From positions 1 through 18,087 of the forward strand of contig JAAUSP010000089.1 in assembly GCA_012032575.1 (NCBI GenBank): a DNA stretch of 18,087 bases, read 5' to 3'. Under the pieces are notes generated by a model. The model was given only the letters and a program-made list of their open reading frames with translations, was not told the origin of the DNA and did no database searches. Both the position numbers and the translations under genes were made by a program. Of this stretch, positions 1 to 7,602 are shown one piece after another. How positions within the stretch are numbered: the stretch's first letter is position 1; every line of letters starts with the position of its first letter. The stretch comes from Anaerolineales bacterium. Its GTDB lineage: Bacteria > Chloroflexota > Anaerolineae > 4572-78 > J111.

Positions 1-745
1 TTGATTAAATTCAAGCTGGGTATACCCGGTAATTCGAGTGACCGCCTCGCTCATCCATTCCAGATCGGCCGGCCTGCGGGTCAAAATGAAAGGCATAAGC
101 ATAGTCGGAGGTCATTTCCGAAATAACCCGGTAGCGCATTTCCGAGGCGCGCAGCGCCTGTTCGGTTTGACGGGCGCGGGCCAGGGCCTGGGTCAGGTTA
201 CTCACCGCCAGGTGTAGGAATATACCCGCCAGGATAAACAAGGTTGCCAGAACAAACCAGGCTAAAAACGGGGTCATTGGCTCAGTTGGCGGCGGTAAAA
301 GGCCGACCCTATCCGCATAGATGAGCCAGGCAGAGGTTGCCATACTTAATGCTGCTACAACCAGGCCGCTGCGTCTGCCCAGAAGCAGGCCGGACGCCAA
401 ACTCAGGATGATATACGCTCCAAATAACGGCGAAATGAAGCCAATCCCGTGGGTCATAATCATCAGGGTGATTAACCCCCAACCCATCAGTGAAAATTGC
501 CAACTGGCCCATTGTTCCCAGCCGCGCCTGACTAACCCCAACGTGACAACAGCCCAAACAAAGAATAACCCACTCCCAAATGAGTCAAAACTCATATTCT
601 GGGCCGCAAAAATATAGATAAGCAGGTAAATAAGCTGAAACCCAATATTACTCCACAGCAGGATATGCAGCAGAGTGGCTTTTTGGCTTTTAATCTCATC
701 GGAAAATTGGGGCGGGGTCAGATATTTTTTGACCAACTCAACCAT
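1..745 (-). CDS. Six-TM PAS sensor protein, partial and frameshifted
   Basis: Membrane-bound sensor whose C-terminal output lies beyond the window, so kinase or cyclase identity is unknown. About 200 residues form six hydrophobic segments (roughly 22-47, 56-73, 82-103, 106-122, 125-143, 158-180), then a short helical linker (ALARARQTEQALRASEMRYR) into the start of a PAS domain. The PAS frame breaks near bases 65-80. The next frame reads ADLEWMSEAVTRITGYTQLE, a clear PAS continuation open to base 1. A product such as DPQGRPDLEW would be restored by two added G residues, so a sequence error is plausible. The ATG at 743-745 overlaps the stop of the upstream GGDEF/EAL gene (ATGGTTGA), implying translational coupling. 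It is the last visible gene of the minus-strand signalling operon. Family assignment beyond 'membrane sensor plus PAS' is not possible. Confidence 0.8.
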
Positions 746-2544
746 ACATTCGCCCTTCTTGTAGCAGCCGGGTCATCGCTTCGGCAGGCAAAGGGGGACT
801 AAATAGAAAACCCTGCCCTTCGTCACATCCCTGCTCTTGCAAAAACTGGAGTTGTGTCGGTGTTTCAATCCCTTCGGCAATAACCTTTAACCCCAGCCGG
901 CGGGCCATTGTGACAATGGTGGTGACAATGGCGCTGTCGCTGCCGTCATGATTGTAGATATGGCGGATAAAAGACTGGTCTATCTTTAAGGTATGTACAG
1001 GCACTCGCTTTAAGCGGTCTAATGAGGAATAACCCATGCCAAAATCGTCAATGGAGAGATGCAGGCCCATATTTCCAAGCTGCTGCAAGTTACGCAGAGA
1101 TAAGTCAGCCTCATGCAGGGCTGAACCTTCGGTTATCTCCAGTTCCAGCGCCGCTACAGCCAGGCCCGTTTCGGCCAAAATAGATTCAATCCTGACGGGC
1201 AAGTTGGGGTCACGTAATTGGCAGACGGAGAGGTTAACCGCCGCCCGCAGCCAGGGGTAACCCGCCTCATGCCAGCCTTTGAGCTGAGTACAAACGGCCT
1301 GTAACGTCCACACGCCGACCGGCACAATTAAACCGGTGTCATCTAGCAACGTGATAAAATCCTGAGGGGGCGCAAAGGCATAGGCCGGATTTTGCCAGCG
1401 CAGCAGGGCTTCAACGCCAACGATGCGGCCGGTGATTAATGAAACAAGCGGCTGGTAATAAAGTTCGAATTCCTGTCGCGCTAGCGCCTGCCGCAAATGC
1501 CTTTCCATTTCTAATAGGGTTACTGAATTAGCCCGGAGGCCAATCTCAAAAAATTCAATTTGGCCCCGCCCCTGTGTTTTGGCCTGGTGCAGCGCCACAT
1601 CCGTATCACGCACAATCTCCTCAGGCTGCTGGTACAACTGCTTGGGTGAAGTTTTGTCCATTAAAACAATGCCCACACAGGCCGTAACAACAATTTGATG
1701 GTCCTCTATGGCAACAGGTTTGGCGATGGTATCTTGAATCTGGCGGGCCAACCGGCTAATCTCATTGGGGTTGCCGGCATTATTCAAAAGGATGGCAAAT
1801 TCATCTTCACCCAGATAGGCTACCAGGTCGCCAGGCCGTAACATTTGTTGCAGGCGGCGAGCGACGGTAACAAGTAGTTGATTGCCGGCCTGGTAGCCTA
1901 AACCGTCGTTGATGAGCTTGAAACGATCCAGGTCGAGTTGAAGCAGGGCAAAATTGTATTGCTGATCTTGTTGGGTTTGCTGTAGTAACTCGCTCAGATA
2001 AGATAAAAGTAAAGTTCGGTTTGGTAACTTGGTAAGTTGGTCGTAAAGGAAACATCTGGAGTAAACGGCTCTCAACCCGTTCACGGCTAGCGATTTCTGC
2101 TTGAAGCTGCTGGTTAACCTGAGCCAATTCACTGGTGCGCTGGGCTACCAGTTGTTCCAACTGCTTTTCCCCCTGATACTTGATCAGCGCCATCTCGATG
2201 GTGGCATAGAGTTCCTGCTCACTAAAGGGTTTGAGCAAGTAACCAAAAAAATGGGTTTGCTTGACCCGCTGGAGGGTGACATCATCCGCATTGGCGGTCA
2301 GATAAACCACCGGCAGATTAAAGTGTTGCCGGAGATGCAGGGCTGTTTCGACGCCATCCATGCCCCCCGGCAAACGAATGTCCATCAGAACCAGATGCGG
2401 CGCGATTTCCGCCGCCAGGTGGATAGCTTCCTCCCCCGAAGCCGCAACAGCAGGCGCCTCGTACCCCAACTTTTCCAAACTTATCTGTAGAGATAAGCCA
2501 ATAATTCCTTCATCTTCAACGACTAATATCCGTGTTTTGGGCAT
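738..2544 (-). CDS. Response regulator with REC, GGDEF and EAL domains (frameshifted)
   Basis: Cytoplasmic c-di-GMP turnover protein, split into two frames. The first frame (ATG at 2542-2544) is a receiver domain with acidic pair D11/E12, phospho-acceptor D55 (LMDIRLPG), T83 and K105, followed by a coiled coil ending VESRLLQMF. The second frame resumes at LYDQLTKLPNR, the start of a GGDEF domain. One extra base near 2048-2052 explains the break. The GGDEF signature is GEDEF rather than GGDEF, and the usual GHxAGD segment is GYQAGN, so cyclase activity is doubtful. The inhibitory RxxD (RPGD) is kept. The EAL domain keeps EALLRW, NLS, LEITE, DDFGMGYSSL, LKID, AEGIE and QGFLFS, so phosphodiesterase activity is likely. 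It starts 4 bases after the PAS gene and overlaps the sensor gene by 8 bases. Inference: a phosphorylation-controlled c-di-GMP phosphodiesterase. Confidence 0.88.
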
Positions 2545-2548
2545 GGGT

Positions 2549-3010
2549 TCAACTCTTTGCAGTACCAGACTTTAGTCGTTTTTCATTGAGTTTTTGTTGT
2601 GCTTGCTGCTCTCGAAGCGCCTGAGCCGTAACATCGCTGATGCTAACCAGAAGCCGCTGTGGCCGGTGCAGCCATAATTCAATTTCCAAATCAAAGTAGC
2701 GAGCTTCACCGGCCTGTCCAGCCCGATAAATTCGGCACAGCTCAAACGGCCCCCCCTGACCGTGAGCCAGCCGGGTTAAAATGTCTTCAACCCCAATCAA
2801 CTCAGGAAACAAACTGGGTAGGGCCTGACCGACCACGGTTGTGGTTGGCTCGATAGCCCACTGAGCCGCAGCGTCACTGCTCGCCTCAATAATAAGTTGA
2901 GCGTCGGTGAGGAGCCAGGCGGTCCGTGGATGATTGGCCCACTCGGCCTCAACCCAAGCCCTGATTTGTTTATCCATGGCGAATATTAGAGTTTGATCGT
3001 TCAAAATCAC
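2549..3010 (-). CDS. Free-standing PAS-domain protein
   Basis: Small soluble protein consisting of one PAS-like fold and a C-terminal helix. Residues about 30-125 carry the pattern WLLTDAQLIIEASSDAAAQW, then VGQALPSLFP, a mid-domain helix and a closing strand LLVSISDVTAQ, typical of PAS/PAC ends. The last 25 residues (ALREQQAQQKLNEKRLK) look like a coiled coil. No output domain is present, so it may act as an adaptor for a neighbour. The start is uncertain: GTG at 3008-3010 sits 14 bases after the GTPase stop, while ATG at 2975-2977 gives MDKQIRAWVE. Neither has a clear Shine-Dalgarno sequence. The product ends 4 bases before the response-regulator start. Ligand and partner cannot be read from the sequence. 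Confidence 0.72.
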   Translation of the reverse strand: MILNDQTLIFAMDKQIRAWVEAEWANHPRTAWLLTDAQLIIEASSDAAAQWAIEPTTTVVGQALPSLFPELIGVEDILTRLAHGQGGPFELCRIYRAGQAGEARYFDLEIELWLHRPQRLLVSISDVTAQALREQQAQQKLNEKRLKSGTAKS

Positions 3011-3024
3011 CGGGTACTTGAGGT

Positions 3025-3567
3025 TTAGCTGATGAGCAGCCGGGCCAAAGATTGAAAGGCAGCCTCGACCGCATCACCAGTTTTGGCGCTGGTCAGATAG
3101 AGCGGCGCACCCAGACTTGAGGCGGTGGCCTCAAGCTGGGGCAGGGTCAGCCGTTGCTCGTTGATGAGATCGTATTTATTAGCCACTATCACCAGCTTGG
3201 CTCCCGGACTGAGCTTCTGTAGGTCCGAGGCATAACCGTGAAGGTTGGCTAATGTAACCGGCCGGGTGAAATCGCAAACCAAAATAGCCCCGGAAGAACC
3301 GCGCAGATAATTGGCCCGCGCTTGGCTAAACTTTTCGCTGCCGGCCAGGTCCCACAGAATCAGGGTTAGTTGCAGCCCTTGTTCATAAGCAGGCATCACC
3401 ATCGTTTTGCGGTCAATTTTAACCCCGATAGTGCTCAGATATTTGTCCTCAAAAGCACCTTCGACATAGCGGCGCACCAGGCTGGTTTTGCCTACGGCAA
3501 AATCACCCAGCAGGCAAACTTTCTTACTAAACTGAAGCAAAGGTTGTTTAACCTCTTCCTGCAACAA
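3025..3567 (-). CDS. Ras/Rab-like small GTPase
   Basis: Single-domain P-loop GTPase of 180 residues, about the usual size of Ras-like G domains. Visible motifs in order: G1 GDFAVGKT (21-28), switch I with T46 in STIGVK, G3 WDLAGSE (72-78), G4 NKYD (130-133) and G5 TSAK (159-162). The residue matching the Ras catalytic glutamine (DTAGQE) is serine here (DLAGSE), suggesting slow intrinsic hydrolysis or help from a partner. There is no C-terminal prenylation motif or membrane helix. The start is an unusual TTG at 3565-3567, backed by GGAG seven bases upstream; the gene begins 22 bases after the membrane-protein stop. Context suggests that the adjacent longin/roadblock-like membrane protein is its regulator or target, by analogy with MglA-MglB and Rag-Ragulator pairs. 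The class is certain from the motifs; the function is inferred. Confidence 0.93.
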   Translation of the reverse strand: MLQEEVKQPLLQFSKKVCLLGDFAVGKTSLVRRYVEGAFEDKYLSTIGVKIDRKTMVMPAYEQGLQLTLILWDLAGSEKFSQARANYLRGSSGAILVCDFTRPVTLANLHGYASDLQKLSPGAKLVIVANKYDLINEQRLTLPQLEATASSLGAPLYLTSAKTGDAVEAAFQSLARLLIS

Positions 3568-3589
3568 ATGGTATCTCCAATCCGCTAAT

Positions 3590-4999
3590 TTACGGGGTAG
3601 GACTTGGAGTAATCAGCGCTTCCGGAACCGGCGCTAACAGCGTAATCCAACTGCTTTGAACCCAACCAATGATTTCTACATCAGGGTCTTCGGGAAATGG
3701 CACTCTGATGCGGTACCACTTGCCAAATTGGGCCAGAACCTCAATCGGCGCGCCCAGCGGGGCTACCAGGCTGGTCCGTTCCGCGTCATCGGATGGCAGG
3801 TCGCGCAGAAAAACATTCCCCACCATAACCCCGGTAAAGGGTGATGGCGTGGGGGTAAAGGTAGCGGTCGGCCTCGGCGTAGAGGTGGCTGTTGGCGGTT
3901 TGGGGGTAGGGGTCGAAGTGTTGGTTGGTGTGGGCGTGGGCGTATGGGTTGAGGTCGGAGTGGGTGTGACAGTGTAAGTCGGCGTCGGTGTAACCGTGGG
4001 CGTATGGGTTGAGGTCGGGGTGGGCGTATAAGTGGCTGTCGGGGTAGGCGATGGCTGAGCCAGAGCCACCAAACTACTTTCGACGTGCCAAATCCACCCG
4101 CCACACAGCAGCAAGGGTGGTAAAATAATCAACCCACCCATACCAAAAAGTAAAAATCGCTGAAAAGCGGAGAGCGGCCCGCGTTTGGAACTGCTCCGGG
4201 CTACGGGAAAGGCAGCCATTAAAATCTTGTCGGCCGTTTTGATCAACTTGTCATCGCTGCCGTCAAAATTTTTCAGGCTTTCATAATGTTTCTGATGAAT
4301 GGGAATCAGCGCCTGGCGCATTTTCTCCCTGAATCCGGCCGGTTCCACTCCATCCAGCACAATCGCCAGGTAAGCCGCCCCCCCGGCCTGTAGCAAAATA
4401 TGGAGCGACTCGTACTCAATCGCGCCCAGTTCGCCGCTGGTATCCCGGCCAAAAGCCTCGCGGGCAAAATCGCGGATTGCCGTCAACATCCCGCTGACCA
4501 GGTCTCGATTTTCAGCCGGTTCCGGGTCAGCGGAAATATGGTGGATTAACAAACCCGAGTCACGCTGGATCAGGAAAATTTCCTTAATGGAAAAAGGCAG
4601 AGCGGCGCGCAGGTTGTATTCAGCCGATGACACCCCCTGGGCGCGGGCAACCCAACGCCGCACCGGATTTTGCCGCACCCCCTCCCGCAGCCGTGTATCC
4701 ACGGTTTTAGCCAATTCCTGGATGGCCTCGCCCATGGCTTTATTAATCGTTTGGCCGATAACCGGATAAAGGGCGTCAATGATATCTTCGCGGGCCTGAT
4801 AAACCTGGCGGCGCAGCGCTTCGCCGATAACCGGGGCTAACGCCCTGGCAATCTCATCACTCGATTGCGCAATTTGTTCTTCCAGAATATCGGCGATGAC
4901 CGGGCTGATTTTATCTATCAGGGCGTCAGGTTTAAGCAATACCGTGCGCAGTTCATCCAATGCCTCCTGGCCAATGATAGGTTCTGGATTGGCGGGCAT
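3590..4999 (-). CDS. Single-pass membrane protein: 23-residue repeats, longin/roadblock-like domain, TM helix, PT stalk, SH3b
   Basis: Protein of 469 residues spanning the membrane once. Residues 31-99 are three 23-residue repeats sharing a PVI core (prolines 33, 56, 79). Residues about 135-240 ([19 protein letters not shown] and on to a LAIVLDG strand) resemble the longin/roadblock-like domain found, as I recall, in cyanobacterial OmpA-family proteins with the same N-terminal layout. A basic stretch (RSSSKRG) precedes a TM helix at about 282-304, placing the N-terminus inside. Residues about 316-390 are Thr/Pro/Ser rich. Residues about 392-460 look like a bacterial SH3 domain ([21 protein letters not shown], [10 protein letters not shown]) that could bind peptidoglycan. 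A TPSPTP tail follows. The start ATG lies 3 bases after the coiled-coil gene, with AGGAATAAGG upstream. Inference: a transmembrane link between the wall and the neighbouring GTPase. Confidence 0.85.
   Translation of the reverse strand: MPANPEPIIGQEALDELRTVLLKPDALIDKISPVIADILEEQIAQSSDEIARALAPVIGEALRRQVYQAREDIIDALYPVIGQTINKAMGEAIQELAKTVDTRLREGVRQNPVRRWVARAQGVSSAEYNLRAALPFSIKEIFLIQRDSGLLIHHISADPEPAENRDLVSGMLTAIRDFAREAFGRDTSGELGAIEYESLHILLQAGGAAYLAIVLDGVEPAGFREKMRQALIPIHQKHYESLKNFDGSDDKLIKTADKILMAAFPVARSSSKRGPLSAFQRFLLFGMGGLIILPPLLLCGGWIWHVESSLVALAQPSPTPTATYTPTPTSTHTPTVTPTPTYTVTPTPTSTHTPTPTPTNTSTPTPKPPTATSTPRPTATFTPTPSPFTGVMVGNVFLRDLPSDDAERTSLVAPLGAPIEVLAQFGKWYRIRVPFPEDPDVEIIGWVQSSWITLLAPVPEALITPSPTP
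3936..4018 (-). repeat. 60-base tandem period in the Thr-Pro linker coding region
   Basis: The 23-base plus-strand word at 3936-3958 (GTGGGCGTATGGG then TTGAGGTCGG) recurs exactly at 3996-4018, a period of 60 bases or 20 codons. It encodes repeated [11 protein letters not shown] units in the extracytoplasmic stalk of the membrane protein. Surrounding DNA is rich in related GTGGG words. The period keeps the frame, so copy number can vary without breaking the gene. Confidence 0.8.
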
Positions 5000-5002
5000 A
5001 CC

Positions 5003-5821
5003 TTATTCCTGCGACGTGTGATTTAACCCTTCCAGTAAACCGACCACATTGGTACCCGTTTCGAGCCGGGTGGCTACTTCAATCAGCATGCTGGCCAGGG
5101 CCTTGCGGTCGGTCTTTTGATTGTTCAGGCGTTCGGTCACGCGGCGTAGCTCGGCTAACAAGTCATCAGCGCCCTGCCGGGTGTCACGTTTGAGCGTATC
5201 CAGCTTGCGTTCGTTCTGAATCCGGTTGTCGTCAACTACCGCCCGCAGAGATTTCAATTCATGCTCCTGCTGCAAAACGGTTTTGCGCAGTTCCGTTACC
5301 TGATCCTGGCCGGAATGAGCCAGCATTTCTTGCTGTCGGACCTGGGCATGAAGCTGCTGGAGCATCGTTTCAACCGTGCGCAGCCGTGATATCTCCCGCC
5401 GTAACTCCTCGTCGGCCTGGCGGCTTTCCCGTTCCAGGGTTTCCAGCCGCTGCATTTGGACCTGTTCAAAGTCGCGCATCTGCTCCTGCATGTGGCGTAA
5501 ATCGCCCAGAACGCGATCTACCTGGCGCTTGGTGTCGGCAAAGGTGCGGTCGTATTCCTGCATCTGGTCGCCAAAGATGATCTCACGCACACGGTTAACT
5601 TCAGCGCCGCGCAGCCGCTGCTGGGCCAAATCCGGCCCAAGCAAAAGCTCGCGCACCCGATCCAGCTCCTCTTGCGAGGCTGGTTTAGCGGCTGCCTTTT
5701 GCTCCACCGGCACCGGTACCGGCCTGACTGCTGGCGTTTCCTCAGGAGGCGTTGTGAGCTTTGAGCCTTCGTCGGTCCCCAGTTTGGCTTGAGTATGGTT
5801 GTTTGTCATTTGCTGGTTCAT
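5003..5821 (-). CDS. Coiled-coil protein, first gene of the GTPase operon
   Basis: Soluble 272-residue protein with no signal peptide or membrane segment. Residues 1-50 are a low-complexity Pro/Ala-rich tail. Residues 55-64 (RVRELLLGPD) and 77-86 (RVREIIFGDQ) repeat one motif 22 residues apart. A related motif (LRTVLLKPD) occurs at residues 17-25 of the membrane protein encoded next. From about 90 to 235 the protein is rich in Glu, Gln, Arg and Leu in a long coiled-coil pattern. The C-terminus has a compact conserved-looking segment, DRKALASMLIEVATRLETG. I recall similar coiled-coil proteins with this C-terminal signature in cyanobacteria, but cannot name a family. The start ATG at 5819-5821 has AAGGAG seven bases upstream. 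Three bases separate it from the next gene. Likely a scaffold or effector of the GTPase module (inference). Confidence 0.8.
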   Translation of the reverse strand: MNQQMTNNHTQAKLGTDEGSKLTTPPEETPAVRPVPVPVEQKAAAKPASQEELDRVRELLLGPDLAQQRLRGAEVNRVREIIFGDQMQEYDRTFADTKRQVDRVLGDLRHMQEQMRDFEQVQMQRLETLERESRQADEELRREISRLRTVETMLQQLHAQVRQQEMLAHSGQDQVTELRKTVLQQEHELKSLRAVVDDNRIQNERKLDTLKRDTRQGADDLLAELRRVTERLNNQKTDRKALASMLIEVATRLETGTNVVGLLEGLNHTSQE

Positions 5822-5941
5822 GGGTTTGCTCCTTGCATCTAATAAACAAAGTCAGTTAATAAAACCGGGTGGAGTGACACACGCCCCCGGATCGAAAACG
5901 CCATTTTGACTATAACATAAAACATGAGGGGCACCATCAGC

Positions 5942-5962
5942 ATTGTGTAAAGATTGTGTAAA
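5942..5962 (-). promoter_or_regulatory. Candidate OmpR/PhoB-type operator (11-base direct repeat)
   Basis: The plus strand has ATTGTGTAAA twice with a period of 11 bases. Read on the minus strand, this is TTTACA-N5-TTTACA, about 120-140 bases upstream of the first gene of the signalling operon. This spacing matches direct-repeat sites bound by PhoB/OmpR-family regulators; Bacillus PhoP sites are TT(A/C/T)A(C/T)A with 11-base periods. No convincing -35/-10 pair was found between it and the gene, and no such regulator is encoded in the window. Confidence 0.35.
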
Positions 5963-6007
5963 TATTCCAGAGAAATGATGCTCGCCTGACTAAGAAATGA
6001 GAATTAA

Positions 6008-6089
6008 TTACTTGTGTGCTTCGCCTGAGATTGGAGATTACGACTAAAAATCTCCCAATCTCCAATCTCCCAAATGCACAAGTTATTTA
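6008..6089. repeat. Intergenic word-repeat palindrome (GAGATTG type)
   Basis: A perfect 13-base inverted repeat, GAGATTGGAGATT (6029-6041) against AATCTCCAATCTC (6059-6071), with a 17-base loop. The arms are themselves built of repeated GAGATTG/AATCTCC words. An outer pair, AATTACTTGTG (6008-6018) and CACAAGTTATT (6079-6089), matches at 10 of 11 positions, giving a nested palindrome. It lies in the 471-base gap between the signalling operon and the URO-D-like gene. The rest of that gap (about 6090-6260) shows no gene. Confidence 0.75.
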
Positions 6090-6267
6090 CGCCCCATTCC
6101 TAAACAGTGAGTGTCCCCCTGGCAGAAGCGGGAAACTCACGCCTGGACTCAAAGAGGCCACCGCCCGAACGGCGGTAGGGCCAAACAGCCCTCGGGCAGG
6201 CCAGCGCAGGGCGAATAAAGTATGATCCGTTGTGTGTATCTGGTCTACCTATGATACCACATTTCTC

Positions 6268-6282
6268 CCCTGGAATCCAGGG
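6268..6282 (-). terminator. Weak hairpin after the URO-D-like gene
   Basis: CCCTGG-AAT-CCAGGG lies 11 bases past the stop of the minus-strand URO-D-like gene. The stem is six base pairs of high GC, but no T-run follows on the minus strand. It could be a weak terminator or chance. Confidence 0.25.
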
Positions 6283-6292
6283 TATTTGAGGA

Positions 6293-7459
6293 CTAATATC
6301 GGCCATAATCCCTGGCAGTTTGACACATCAATTCCAGCATGCCCGGATTGTTGTGGAAAATTTGCCCGGTAGAGCGCAAAATATAGCCGCCCCCTTCCGC
6401 TGCCGCATCAATACAACGTTTGACTTCGTCCCGCACGTCATCGGGATTGTCACTCTTGAGGATGTGCTCATTGAAACCGCCAAACAAACAGACCCTCTGC
6501 CCCACCCGCTGCTTAACATCGGCCAGCTCAAAGTCGCCCGACGTCTTTTTGGAGGTGATCGTTTCCAGCGCGTCGGGGCCGGTATCAATCATATCTTCCA
6601 GAAATTGAGTCCCCCGGCCGCAGTTGTGCAGACTCACCAGATAGCCGGCGGCGTGCGCGGCGGCAATACACTCTTGCTGGTACGGCTGGATGAACCCCCG
6701 ATAGACCTTGGGAGCCAGCCCCACCCCCACCCAGGTTTCATTCATCGAGATGGAGTGCAGCCCTGTTTCGCCCAAACGCCGGTAATAAACCTTGAGCCAA
6801 TCGGTGCATATCCGCATCAAACTATGCACAAACTGAGGCCGGTCGTAGATGTCCATCGAAAGATTGACAATCCCCCGCACCTGCGCCGCCATATCCCACG
6901 GGCCGGGACAGTGATGCAGCCACCAGGCTTTCTCGCCTACTTTTTCAACCATCCCTTTTAAGATGGACATGTCATACAATTCGGCGCTGGGAAAATAGCG
7001 CAGGGCTTCCAGCTTGGCTTCCGGCTTGTCGCCTTTGAGCATATAATCCTGCGAAGCCGTGCCGTAGCCATCCTCGGTGCGATAGCTGTAATCCAGGTCG
7101 CCCGCCGGGGTGCGGATGTGATGCTGGTGTTCGCGCCAGCCTTCGCCCCGCGCCCGTTCATAAAAAGTTTCGTGCCAGGTATCGGTTTCCAGCGGCCGGG
7201 GAAAAAGCATGCGTGGCCAAATCTCCATCTCGCCGATGTGCTGGCTGTAGGTGGTAATCATCGGGTCGAGGCCAAAATCGGCCTGCATTTTGACAATGCT
7301 GCCCAGCGGATCGTCAATCCACCATTGCAGCATGTCTAACATAGACTTGTTTTCCGGCTTGAGCGGCCGGATCAGCGGCAACCCCAACCAGCAGTGGACC
7401 GGCACCCGGTCGGGGATGCCCCGTTTAAAGGCGATTCGAGTTCGTTCGGCTACTTGCAT
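6293..7459 (-). CDS. Uroporphyrinogen decarboxylase superfamily protein (not HemE-like)
   Basis: Intact 388-residue protein resembling the URO-D fold family that includes corrinoid-dependent methyltransferases such as MtaA and CmuA. Features are an N-terminal MQVAERTRIAFKRGIPDRVP, a mid-protein SMNETWVGVGLAPKVYRGFI, the motif LHNCGRG (His278, Cys280) matching the HxC zinc-ligand pair of MtaA-like enzymes, and GGGYILRSTGQI near the C-terminus, where methyltransferases often carry a third Cys. That Cys is not seen here. The N-terminal arginine signature of true uroporphyrinogen decarboxylases is also absent, so a haem role is unlikely. The ATG at 7457-7459 has GAGGAG eight bases upstream. It is divergently transcribed from a DUF4432 epimerase-like gene and sits near a sugar-acid dehydratase, suggesting a carbohydrate-locus role. 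The reaction is unknown. Confidence 0.82.
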   Translation of the reverse strand: MQVAERTRIAFKRGIPDRVPVHCWLGLPLIRPLKPENKSMLDMLQWWIDDPLGSIVKMQADFGLDPMITTYSQHIGEMEIWPRMLFPRPLETDTWHETFYERARGEGWREHQHHIRTPAGDLDYSYRTEDGYGTASQDYMLKGDKPEAKLEALRYFPSAELYDMSILKGMVEKVGEKAWWLHHCPGPWDMAAQVRGIVNLSMDIYDRPQFVHSLMRICTDWLKVYYRRLGETGLHSISMNETWVGVGLAPKVYRGFIQPYQQECIAAAHAAGYLVSLHNCGRGTQFLEDMIDTGPDALETITSKKTSGDFELADVKQRVGQRVCLFGGFNEHILKSDNPDDVRDEVKRCIDAAAEGGGYILRSTGQIFHNNPGMLELMCQTARDYGRY

Positions 7460-7495
7460 CGGCGATTCTCCTCAAAGGCTGTTAAGATAGTCATT

Positions 7496-7501
7496 ATTAT
7501 A
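7496..7501 (-). promoter_or_regulatory. Candidate -10 box for the URO-D-like gene
   Basis: A perfect TATAAT on the minus strand, about 37 bases upstream of the ATG, in an AT-rich patch of the divergent region. The hexamer 17 bases further upstream (TTTTGA) is a poor -35 match, so the call rests on the -10 box and position. Confidence 0.4.
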
Positions 7502-7524
7502 ATTTGAGTTCAACTACTTCAAAA

Positions 7525-7553
7525 TTGACAAAGCCAGGTGAATAAATTATCTT
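7525..7553 (+). promoter_or_regulatory. Candidate sigma-70-type promoter for the DUF4432 gene
   Basis: TTGACA at 7525-7530, a 17-base spacer, then TATCTT at 7548-7553. The expected transcript start lies about 40 bases before the ATG at 7603. AGGAGG at 7587-7592 is the ribosome-binding site. It overlaps the likely upstream region of the divergent gene, so joint regulation is possible. Confidence 0.5.
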
Positions 7554-7602
7554 CTATCCACCAGCCCAAACCCTGATCCAAAATCCAGGAGGAAACACTA
7601 TT

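Noticed and set aside
3669..3977. Open frame on the plus strand coding a Val/Gly-rich peptide (GVGVEV repeats)
   Set aside because: It is the antisense of the Thr-Pro linker and SH3b coding region; the repeat comes from the minus-strand gene and there is no ribosome site.
5850..5935. Promoter for the signalling operon (TATAGT on the minus strand near 5913-5918)
   Set aside because: No acceptable -35 hexamer at 16-18 bases; kept out of the feature list.
6161..6177. ACCGCC-CGAAC-GGCGGT hairpin as a terminator
   Set aside because: The stem is short, no T-run follows on either strand, and it lies over 100 bases from the nearest stop.
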